From the NCBI RefSeq assembly GCF_000315625.1, contig NW_005434595.1, forward strand, positions 49,119 to 113,118: a DNA stretch of 64,000 bases. Direction: 5' to 3'. Of this stretch, positions 22,053-31,696 are shown in pieces (position 1 is the stretch's first letter; each line of letters begins with the position of its first letter). The notes below the pieces were generated by a model. That model searched no databases and was not told the origin of the DNA. It was given only the letters and a program-made list of their open reading frames with translations. The stretch comes from Guillardia theta CCMP2712. Its lineage: Eukaryota; Cryptophyceae; Pyrenomonadales; Geminigeraceae. The position numbers and the translations under genes were made by a program.

Positions 22053-24145
22053 GCCCTTCGGGATGATTCAACCCTAGTTGTGTTTGACGCGAAGGAGCTG
22101 AAGGAAGCTGAGGTCAGGCCCCTGATACGCGTGGAGCCTTCTCATGGTGTTACAGCGGCGATCGAGAGAGACATGGCAGAGGATTTGTGATGCAATCAAG
22201 TTCAATACCAATGTGAGGGATACAGACTCGTTGTTGTCTCTCAGTCGTTGTGCTGCAGATTCGAGAGCTGCTGCTACGAGACTGTTCGATCGATGACATG
22301 GGAGCTGTCGTCCTGTCAGAGGGCCTTGCACAAAACAACCGTATTGTTCATGCAGACTTGCAGTATAACAACATCGGAGATGCCGGGGCATCTGCCATTG
22401 TTTGTTGATCACTGTGCGATGACAAGTATGATGTTTCATGACAGGCTAGAGCCTTGAAGAAGAACACGAGATTGCAGACTCTGAACCTTTGTAATCAAAG
22501 AAGTCCAAGTGAGATGTTATGAGCTAGGAACATCACCACTACTAACAAGGGCTGTAAGTTTGGAGGATGAGCACAATATCCGATTTTGAGGATGCTTTCA
22601 ACAACAACATCACGTTGGTTAAGGTAATGGGAACTTGTTGTGTTTCACCGTGAAAGGTTCACTGGACATGCTGTCAGATTCTGTGGGACCAAGACGCTGC
22701 GTCGACACAAAGAATCGCGAAATACATCATGAGGAATGTCGAGATAGCAATCAGAAGAAACAACGGACAAAGATTCGATGACCTGATCCCCCACGCTCAG
22801 CTTACAAAAGTCGGTGGGAGATTGGATATGCTTGGTTCTTCCAACTAACGGCAGAGGACAGGTGATGAAAACATAGTAAAAGCTCAACAGCCGTCAGATC
22901 ATTTCTTGTTATATCATGCAAACAGCTCTAGCGTAAACGATACAAGCAGTCGTACGAGTCATTCTCGTGCTGACGATGTGATGAGCAAGTTCAAAGAAGG
23001 ATTTATGTTGATCGATGAGATGAGTTCATCTTTCAAGGCAACAAAGAAAGTATCCTCTCCTTCGTCCCGTTTGTCTTCCTCCTCACCCTCTGAGAAAGGA
23101 TCGCTCGGTCTGGTTGTCAGGGGGAACAGGGTAGAGGAGGTGATAGAAGGAGGCCCTGCTTTCTATGTGGGGTGTATCGCTGCGGGTGACAGCATCATGA
23201 GCGTCGAAGGACGCGATGGGGACATCTCGACGTGCCTGGAGGAAGGAAAACGAGGATCCGTGGTGGGGCTTTTGATCCAGAAAGATTCTCTTGGAGGAAA
23301 AGAAGCGGCGAAGACAATGAAAGTTGACCTGCGTCGAGTTTCAGCAGAAGAGATAACAAGTCGAAGGGAATGCACGAAGCTCTAGATGGTGATTCAGACA
23401 TGTGAAAGAGTTATTGTTTTGTAAAAAGTGCCCAGGTTTGTTGCAAGCAGCAATCTTCCGCAAACTTGCGGGTCAAGCGCATGAACTGAAGTTGATCCAA
23501 GAAGCTTTGATCTTACTAGAGCGAGAGAGGCAGCAACAAGATATCAGAGATGCGAAGATGAGAGAAGAGAGTCTCAAGAAGTTGGTGCGTTGAGGCCTGT
23601 CAGAGACTTGTGTTGTGATTGTGAGTTTTTGCAGATTGGTTGTCTGAGTGAAATTTCTTTCCAAATGTCACAATCGCTGTCGGAAAGTGATGTCTCGGAG
23701 AAGAGGAACGAAGAGAAAAGCAAGCTGGTCAAGAACAAGATTGAAGAGCTGAGGTGATGTGTTTGTATTCGTTTCATCTCCTCACTTGCAGCGCAGGATT
23801 CGAGAAGAAGTGCATCGAGAGTACGAAGACAAGATGAAAAGTTTTGTGGAGGAGAAAGAGAAGGAGCTGGAAGAGAGAATGAAAATGTTGAAGGTGGAGA
23901 AGGACAGGGAAGTAGAGGAACAGGTTAAGAACGTGATGCAAGAGAATGAGTTGTTGAGGACGAGGTTGAAGATTGAACAGTTCCAGGTGAACCTTTGCGA
24001 TGATTCTTGAGATGTGTTCAGAATGTCTCACGTGCGAACAGAATCAAATCCTGCAAGTGAACCTCACAAGATCGGATCAAGTCAGAACAGCTCAATTCCA
24101 CGAGTTACAACGACAAGGAGAATTGAGACAAAGAAGGAGCGATGA
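22053..24145 (+). CDS. LRR - PDZ - coiled-coil protein
   Basis: Recognised exons: 22053-22112, 22156-22212, 22259-22399, 22445-22508, ~22585-22623, 22678-22809, 22891-23359, 23436-23584, 23635-23753, 23797-23986, 24042-24056 and 24071-24145 (TGA). The first exons encode ribonuclease-inhibitor-type leucine-rich repeats: LLLRDCSIDDMGAVVLSEGL, then NNIGDAGASAI and TRLQTLNL. Exon 22891-23359 has a PDZ-like core (GSLGLVVRGNRVEEVIEGGPA, then GCIAAGDSIMSVEGRD): the GLV/GLGF-type loop and the G-D-x-I strand. Then follow ~200 residues of charged coiled coil (KEKELEERMKMLKVEKDREV). The start lies upstream of 22053 and was not found; the exon edges around 22510-22590 are weak. A scaffold role is inferred; partners are unknown. 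The gene ends 162 bp before the stop of ADAT1 on the other strand. Confidence 0.7.
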
Positions 24146-24307
24146 TATCGACAAACATGACAATGGCGATAACGCTTCAACTGCATGTGATGAAAAATCT
24201 CAAATATCACTGTTCCGTTGACATCTGCCTTGCAGTGAATGATTCCGAATACCCTATCTCACTTGACGCAAGCTTGTCAAACCTGAACTCAGGTATAGTT
24301 AAGAATC

Positions 24308-27147
24308 TTATGGACACCATTCCCCTGATTTGTTCTCAGGTGAATTGTTTTCTTCTTTCGACATTCCTCTACCTGTAGCTCCTTTCCCAACTCCAGCCAA
24401 GAGGCCTTGACAAAGGTCTATAATGTCTTAGATGTTCGTGAGAGATCTGTGGAAATATAATGATACTGATGGTGAGACATTTCGATTTCATCGCTCAAGT
24501 CAGTCATTCATTTACTCTTTCATGAGATTGAACATTTCGAGAACTTGTTTCATCATGAAAAATCTTCAAGCTTTGGGTCTGAGACGATCCAATCGTTGAA
24601 GAGGAGCCGATGAGAAAATAGCAACCTTGTTCGAGTCGTGATGAGATTCGTTTGAAGATGACCAAACAACAATCATCTCACCTCTTCGCCCCCTGATATG
24701 ACTCTGCAGACTGCTTACACTTGTAATAAGTCTGTGAATCAGCTTCCATTGTTGTTGCCTGCTGTTTGCAAACACGACAGGTATCTCGAAACAACTGCAT
24801 CATTGCTTTCTTCGATAATCTTGACGTCTTTTCCGGCGAGCTGATGGCAGTGCCCTTGGTTTTGTTGTCAACTCACTTCCTAATCAGAGATGAACATTTA
24901 TCACATGTCTTCCATCAAGGATTTCACAACTGTCATCTCCATTCGACCTCGAAAGATCGTCACATCTCAGGAGGGTGAAGAACGATTGTATTGTTTGCAC
25001 CAAGACATGCAGTCTTCGTTGTTAAACGTTGCTCCTCCCCCTTCACCAGTGAAGATTACACCTGGGTTGAAAGATCAAATCAGCATCGTTCTCTATGATA
25101 TGTTTGCAAACCCTCGTCAAGTTTCACTTGCGTGCACATCACGGATGGATGATGAATCTTGAAAGGTTGCAGATCGTTGAGGAGCTGGAGAACAACAAGA
25201 GGATGAAGACATATCACATCATCGTCCACATAAACTCCATCATCATCCCCATCATCATCCCCATCATCATCTCCAACATCATCCCAATCATCATGATTCA
25301 ACCATGACGTCTACCGGGAAAGTGGAGGCATTGAAATCCTGCAGTCGACAACAAAACGCACGAAGACAATGTGGCCTGAGAACTCAATCATCTCTTGGAA
25401 TGAAATCAGGTACGAGCATGTCACGATGTCTGACCTGGAGAATTTTCTACCAACAGTGATTGATGTTATGAAGATCTGATGAGATTTCAGCAGATATGAG
25501 CAGAGAAATTTCTCACTGACGGGATGAGCTAAGATGGACATCAAAGCACCTTGAACCCCCAGAGCGTTCCACCTGCTCCGATCTGTGAGATGACAAAGGA
25601 GAAAGAAGTGGAAGACGATGGGAGATTGATCTGAGATGAAGAAGAAGGGAGAAAACGAAAGAGCCCCCACCCAATGCAAGCATGAGAAAGAGAGGACAGG
25701 GAGGAAAGCGGTGCTACTGGTTGGGTGAACAAGGGGAAGGAGGAGGAGATAACTGAGAGGTTGAAGACGTGTACCATACTTGGCGATTTTGTCGCTGCAG
25801 CACATAACATGTCCGAGACCGCTCTAACATCAGGGTAAGATTGCTGCATCATTAGGTGGGAAAGGAGAAGAATGGAGAGGGGGGGGGAGGTTGGTCGGAA
25901 GGTCAATGCTAGCATCAGGACAAACATCACCACCTTGGCACTTGCAGTTCCAGGAGCAAGCATACCCTCCCTGCTGCAAGTCACTTTCGACTCTCCTTCA
26001 TGACCTGCAACCGAGTTGAGAGTCGGAGGACAAGAGTCAAACTTCCACCTCCTTCATCTGCTTTTCTTTGTGCGCCAGGGTCTTTCTTGACCAAGACTGC
26101 CACTTGCCCTTCCTCCCTGAACACCATTCAGCTCCTTGTTGGAACCACTTACCCACACCTTGCTTGGATCAGTATTCTTGGGTGCTCGTTGTTTTCCCAT
26201 CTTCAATATAACACACTTCAATTTGGCAGAAGACATCTCAGGACTTTCATACAGTTCTCCTTCAAATCTCAAACTTGAGTTCGGCTTTGCCCATCTTTTC
26301 AGCGTCGCATTCCCGCATGGCTGCGACAGGCTCGAAGGCAACTGTACATCGAAGCATCCATACCTGAGAGCTTGTGTAGAGATGCAAAGTCAGACTTGCA
26401 CGGAGAACGAAACGAGACGAGACGTTCTGTCGACATTCAGTAATCAACGAACATGGAAGCAAGAAGTTGTTCATCCACATGAAACTCGAAGATGCTACCC
26501 GACCCATCTGGATCTGCTATGAGAGTCACCAACTTCACCCTTACACCATGATTGCACCTTGCTCACATTTTTGTATCTCCCGATACAAGTAACGCTGCCT
26601 TGAAACCACAAGAGCGTCATCTCCCCCCTTCAATAATCTTGATCTACAGCGCACGGCGAGCGAGGACTTCGGCATGGCTGTCCCGGACGACTCGCCCTTC
26701 CTGAAAGTGCTGCCTGTCAAGGAGCATAACAGAACACTTGACATTCTAACAGCATCTTCGAGCACATATTCACGAGCGGCAATCTGAACAACCTCGTGTA
26801 AGCGTTGTGTTCACTACAGCAGGGGAGAAACTTACCTTGGTTCCGGTGCCCAACGAGACCACAAGGAGAGAGTCGTCCTTGGAGTCATGCAGCAAGAACG
26901 CTGCTAGCACCTGCAATCCCACAGTCATGTCGATGCGGCTCCATTACCATCTGCGCCGTCACCGTCTGCATTGAACTTTCCCATCGTGTCTTGTTGGTCA
27001 CTCTCAGGTATTCTTGAATGGAAGCTCTTGCGACCTGCCACCTGTCTCAGCATGCCGGTACAACTTGCGATGTTTTTCTACCCTGTCGGCAAAGGAGCAT
27101 GTCGAGGTTCTGCTCTTCTCGGCATTGCGAACTGCGGTCGACATCAT
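24308..27147 (-). CDS. ADAT1: tRNA-specific adenosine deaminase 1 (ADAT1)-like
   Basis: Deduced from spliced exons: 27147-27082, 27034-26948, 26910-26836, 26736-26648, 26598-26558, from 26516 on, and further exons down to a stop at 24310-24308. Diagnostic segments in order: FADRVARA; SLGTGTK then C at the next exon; DSHAEVLARRAL (zinc His and catalytic Glu); QRYLYREI; LYTSSQ then QPCGNAT (first zinc Cys; the usual PCGDAS has D/S here); GHVMCCSDKIAK joined to WNALGVQGALMS (second zinc Cys; exon junction near 25790/25575); then ADAT1 C-terminal pieces such as LQPFKIHHPSV, CMSWCKQY, DVTIFRG, SRLSKKAMMQLF and a final SWLELGKELQ. Family role: deaminates adenosine 37 of tRNA-Ala to inosine. Exon edges between 26500 and 25800 and below 25500 are incomplete. 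A GAT/ATC microsatellite lies at ~25217-25300. Confidence 0.8.
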
Positions 27148-27229
27148 GGCTGCATGAGGACTGAAGCTTTCTCTCGCTCCCAGGAGGCTGATCGCACTGT
27201 TGAGTAAAAGTTGAGTAACAAACTTGACT

Positions 27230-27835
27230 TCCTCACCAGCAGTGCGGCCACGGTCACCGGGCCCGGGGTGGAACCGCCGCTCAGCCAAGGGCGGGCCCGG
27301 CCCGGCCCGGGGCCTGGGGCCCGGCCGGGGAAGGCCCTGAGGTGCCCGGGACTGAGAGGAGAAGAGGTACTAGTTTAAAAAGGGATTTTAAAATAATTTA
27401 AGTGATTTGTATTTTGCCAAGCCTTTGTATTAGGACTCAGATAGGGTGGATTATTGAAACCGTGAACTTCGGAATCAAATAGCAGGAATTGCCACCACTG
27501 AGTGAACACGCCGGCCATGATCCGGGCGGCTCACTGTCGGCTATGATCCGGGCCTTCATGGCATCCTTGCCACAGTGCCGATTGGACTAGAGTCAGGGCC
27601 CCCAAACTTTCAATTCACCGCGGCTCCCGGTGCTATGATCGGATTATGCTACTTACTCTCCGAATGGTCTCGGCTCGGTCCAAGTGGACAATTCTCCTCC
27701 GCGCCGCCCCGGCCTGGCCCGCGGCGATCCGATCGGCCCGGCCCGGCACTGACTCTGTGAGGCGCGGCCGGCCGGGCGCCGCGGTGACTGGGGGCCGTCC
27801 ATCTGGGATCTGGTAGCAAACTTTAGTTAATTCTC
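27230..27835. other. Palindrome-rich GC island 4
   Basis: GGCCCGGCCC-type strings (27285-27335 and 27700-27800) alternate with AT-rich words (27370-27440). It lies upstream of ADAT1 (-) and of the caspase-like gene (+), i.e. at a divergent promoter region. 27836-28000 is a separate purine tract (GGGAGGAAAGGGA). No gene supported. Confidence 0.55.
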
Positions 27836-28063
27836 TTAGCTGGGAATGGAGGGGCAGGAAGGAAAGGGAGGAAGGGAAGGGAGGAAAGGGAGGAAAGGGA
27901 GGGAAGGGAGGAGCGGAAGGGAGGAGGGAGGTGGAAGGAGGGAAGAGAAGGAGGGAGGAGGGTCGAGACAGTTCAGGACAACATTGGAGTAAGGGAGGTG
28001 AGGATGTTGGTGAAAATTGATGCTTGACTCAATATTTAGCAAGTGGCGTGGAGATAGAATCCC

Positions 28064-28922
28064 ATGACGTACGTCAAGAACTGCTGGCTAAATCCGGTGA
28101 AACCCGAGCTTGTCTGTGCTGAACATGTTAATCGCCATGCTGCTGATGACAGGAGTCGGCCTTCATCAATCGTTTAAGATCGATTTCAATCAACGATGAA
28201 GAAAAACAACACGAAGAAACCGAAGAAGTAAATATTGAAGAAGAAGAAGGCAAAGAAGAAGAAGAAGAAGGCAAAGAAGAAGAAGAAGAAGGCAAAGAAG
28301 AAGAAGAAGAAGAAGAAGAAGAAGAAGATTTCAAAAGCCCTCGAAGGGCTGCCAGGAAGCTTTGGTCCATCTTCTTCCATCATTTCAAGAAAACGAAGTT
28401 TCGCTCACGTGCATAATCGACTTTCCTTACGGAGACTTTGGAGACAAGTCCTTCAATCTGAACCTCCGTAAAGAGGAAAGGCTGCTCGAGCGAATGATGT
28501 TGTTCAAGGTGAATGACAACAATCTCGAGCGGTACAGTCTGCACATCCACACTGTGGAGAAGTGGAAGAGCAGACCGAAGAAAAGTCCTGTGGAGTTCCG
28601 AGTACGGGGTATCACGGCGCTAAACATACGAAAGTGCAAGAGGAGGAGCCAAGATGAATTGTTTGATGAGGAAGAGCGTGGAGAACCTGTTCTTCCTGAG
28701 AACCCTGAGATCCGCAAGAAATGGCAACAGCACTTGAACAGCAAGGAGGACATTGAATGGCTCTGGCAGGCAAAACCTGCGCCTGGTGTTCTTCCGAAAT
28801 TCGACAAATCAGGAGACAAGTATAAAGATGTGCTCAAGGTTTTGAGTTTTGCGATCAAACAGAGAGAAGCTTCTCAGTATCACGAAGAATGTGAAAAGTG
28901 AGTTGTGCATGAGAGGGAAATG

Positions 28923-29001
<79 letters not shown>

Positions 29002-29991
29002 GGTGTGCTGATACTGTGAATGATATTGCGAATGATGAAGATAGGGAATGATGTTGGAAGTGAGGAAGGTCAAGTTGCTGTTATGGGAGGCATTCTGACA
29101 CGAGCTCACAGGAAGGCAGAGACTCAAAGACGCATGCGAGGCTCCCCACAGGAAGCGACAGTCGATGATGATGATGATGATGATGGTGAACTGTTAGTTC
29201 TCGAGATCCCGCAGGCCGTGGCGCTCTGCATGGGGATAGAGGAGTACAGAAGTCTTCCTACTCTCCCTGGTATACAGGAGGAGACACTCAGGTTGCTGGG
29301 AGCTTTGAGACAGGTCCCTCGTTGTCTTGCTATCGGATGGTACCAGCAGGCCGACAACCGCGTCAACGTGGAGACGTTCATCGAGGCGAACTTCAGTGCG
29401 ATGAAGAGCCTGCCTCCTACCTTCGCTCTCCTTCACTTCTCCGGCCATGTCGTCGTACATCGCAGCACAGGAGAACTCTGGCTGGCAGCGCCCTCCTTCT
29501 CAGCAAACGATGTCGAAAGCGACAAGGAAAGGCTAGATCACGGCATTTCCTTGTCCCAGCTCACCTCGTGGTGGAAGACCTCCTTTCCCTCGGACAGCCC
29601 TCAAGTCCTCCTCATCGTCGACGGATGTCGCTCAGATGTCAGCAGCAGGCCGCTGTCAAGCATTGTGCACAAAATGCCTGCCAAGTGGACTCTGTGCTGC
29701 TTCCGAAGCACTGGGAGTGAGGGGAGGAGAAGCGATTCTGCCATGTGCCGGAGGCTGGTAGACAGGATCAATAGAATCGTTGCCGACAGACAGAACCTGC
29801 AAGACCTCGTCCCTTGGATGTGCGAGGAAAATCTGCCCGAGGGGATCGAGGCTCGGTTACTGAGAGAACTGCCGCAAGTAGTGGACCTTACAGGAGACGA
29901 TGATGACGTGGGTCCGGCGGAGCCCAGGGGTGTGCAAAGAGGAGGAGGGAGCAGCGGGGAGCCAGCAGTGAAGAGGTTCAGGGGAAACTAG
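28064..29991 (+). CDS. Caspase-like (peptidase C14-type) protein
   Basis: Exons: 28064-28096, 28153-28227, 28356-28897 and 29112-29991 (TAG). The ~290-residue C-terminal exon has the caspase-hemoglobinase pattern: ALCMGIEEYRSLPTLPGI at the first strand, a catalytic His in LLHFSGHVVVH, and a catalytic Cys in LLIVDGCRSD (D-x-C in place of the metacaspase D-S-C or the caspase Q-A-C-x-G). The ~215-residue N-terminal part is novel to me; it is hydrophilic, with KSFNLNLRKEERLLERMM and many Lys/Glu. The C-terminal tail is acidic then Arg/Gly-rich. The intron 28228-28355 is an AAG-repeat tract, and the alternative of reading through it in frame gives a Glu run ending in a stop; the intron 28898-29111 contains a (GAT)n array. 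Predicted cysteine protease by family; substrate specificity unknown. Confidence 0.7.
28920..29000 (+). repeat. (GAT)n microsatellite in intron
   Basis: About 25 perfect GAT units inside the intron between the last two exons of the caspase-like gene. The next exon itself starts with a shorter (GAT)n run near 29164, which encodes an Asp run in the protein. Confidence 0.9.
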
Positions 29992-30549
29992 AGGGGCTGA
30001 CGAGGAAGGTAAGGCTTGTTCAGATGCGAGGGAGACAGGAAGATCGGGTGGTGCTGAAACTCTGTATCACATGTCCCTTGTCCTTGTACAAGGAGAGCAC
30101 GCAACTTGCAGATGATGTTTGCATGTCGTGATGATGATATGCAACGACACCTTACTTCTTCACTCCTGATGCGCATGTTTTATGAGAGTAATAGACACTG
30201 TACTCGTTTCTTCCTTCGTGGGGCCTGGCGAGCAAGAACCAAGTCATTCTGGGCGCCAGCTTGAGCGACGCCAAGTAGGCACTTGGCACTCAGCCTCGGC
30301 ATAGAAAGAGACGGATGATGATGATGATGATGAAGGACTGCTGCGTCTCCATTGGAACAACATGGCCAGTGATCGCCATAGTGTTCACATGTCCGAGACT
30401 TCACTCTCCACAAACATCAGCCGCATGGCTGTGAATGGGTTTTGCTACCTCCATGCGTGCCTCAAGAAACGATGTTCTTCGGCGTGTGACCTCTCGTCTC
30501 TTCGGATCTCCCCGACTACAGGATAGAAATCCCTGCTACTTCTACCTGG

Positions 30550-31263
30550 GTTTCCTCCTCTCCTCTCTTCCATCCGTAATCCTCTAGCGCCCCGCTGTCT
30601 TCGATGAGTTTGATCTTAAACCTTGCAAGCTCCTCAACCGGAATCAGGTAAACAACCTACACATTCCATCTTCCACGTTTCGGGTTGTTAAGCGCTTTCA
30701 GAGCCTCAGTGATGGTCGACCAAGAGAAGCGGAAGGTGATGTCCTTCACGCCCGGATTTCAAAGGCCATAGCTGAGAGCCAACTGCCTCAAAGTCGATTC
30801 TGCAGTGTGCCCCGCAAGCGTACTTGCAACATACTTGATCACTGGCAACCAGCTTCTCTTACTTCCAAACTCGACGTATCCTATCAACCGGTTGATAGCT
30901 TGCGACGAGGAGGGACAAGCTGACCGTATGCAAGTCGATGTGTATTGATTTTCCACATGGCCGAAGCCTTCAACTTCGGGTGAGCACCATTAGGTATCCC
31001 ATGATCATCATGTAGGTGTGACATGCTAAAGTCCAAGAAGTCATGCCAGCTCTCATGGTATACTTCACGAGTCGATAGTCCTATTCAACCTGGCCGATAA
31101 GTGACCCGATATTGTCGGCAACCGCGGCCGGCCCCAGGCATTCTCTTTCATTCATCCTCCTCTTGAAGCGGGGTGAGATCGCAGTGCTCAGGGCAGAGAC
31201 ATCAGGTAGATGTAGATGGTCAAGTGCTTCACATCGCTGCTCCTTTTGCGACAAATAACCCAA
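30550..31263 (-). pseudogene. Decayed coding sequence with in-frame stops
   Basis: Reading the minus strand from about 30950 to 30560, one frame stays protein-like across two stops: ...LRQLALSYGL-stop(TGA)-NPGVKDITFRFSWSTITEAL...RGRWNV-stop(TAG)-VVYLIPVEELARFKIKLIED... A further coding-looking piece upstream (31263-30960) is also broken by TAG and TGA. I do not recognise the family. No splice sites remove the stops neatly. Alternatives are a strongly diverged multi-exon gene or a repeat-derived remnant. The rest of 29992-30550 and 31264-31430 shows no gene. Confidence 0.45.
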
Positions 31264-31438
31264 GAATGCTACTAATGCAATGGCAAAACAAGGTCGTCCA
31301 AGGTTTCATTCAGAGCTGCATGATATCGTGGGTAAGACCTGAAGAAAGCTATGATCGCATGAATGCGGTATGCCTAGTTCCTCTGCGTACTGAGACTGAC
31401 CCCGACCCCACCCCCGCGGCGGCCCGGGCCGATCCTCC

Positions 31439-31537
31439 GAACTGATCTGTTGACAACTTTCGAACTGATCAGTTGACAACTTTCAAATGATGATCAGTTG
31501 ACAACTTTCACGGATCAGTTGACAACGTTGACAACTT
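31439..31537 (+). repeat. Short tandem repeat with core GATCAGTTGACAACTTTC
   Basis: Four to five imperfect copies of a ~23-25-bp unit; the core appears at about 31443, 31466, 31491 and 31512, the last one truncated. It follows a small GC patch (31398-31430) and lies 160 bp downstream of the GPI-type protein gene. It contains GTTGAC half-sites; function unknown. Confidence 0.8.
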
Positions 31538-31696
31538 AAACGGATCGGATTGCAGTTTACATATCAACACAAAAAGTTACTCAAGCCTGGCTAAGCAACT
31601 GAACTGCCAATCGGCGGACTTCACTATTAGTACACTGAAGTTGACGGTCAGTCGCACACTGTACATCGACCTGAGTCAAGCCAAGCAAGCAAGTCT

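Noticed and set aside
24890-25162. + strand frame resembling a downstream exon of the LRR-PDZ gene, possibly a copine-type C2 piece
   Set aside because: The minus strand here encodes ADAT1 segments in the correct order; the LRR-PDZ gene has a stop at 24145.
28235-28471. Poly-Lys or poly-Glu frame from the AAG repeat
   Set aside because: The Lys frame does not connect to the caspase-like protein, and the Glu frame ends in a stop; splicing out 28228-28355 joins the exons in phase.
31439-31537. CRISPR-like array
   Set aside because: Units are only ~23 bp with almost no spacers and the genome is eukaryotic; it is a short tandem repeat.
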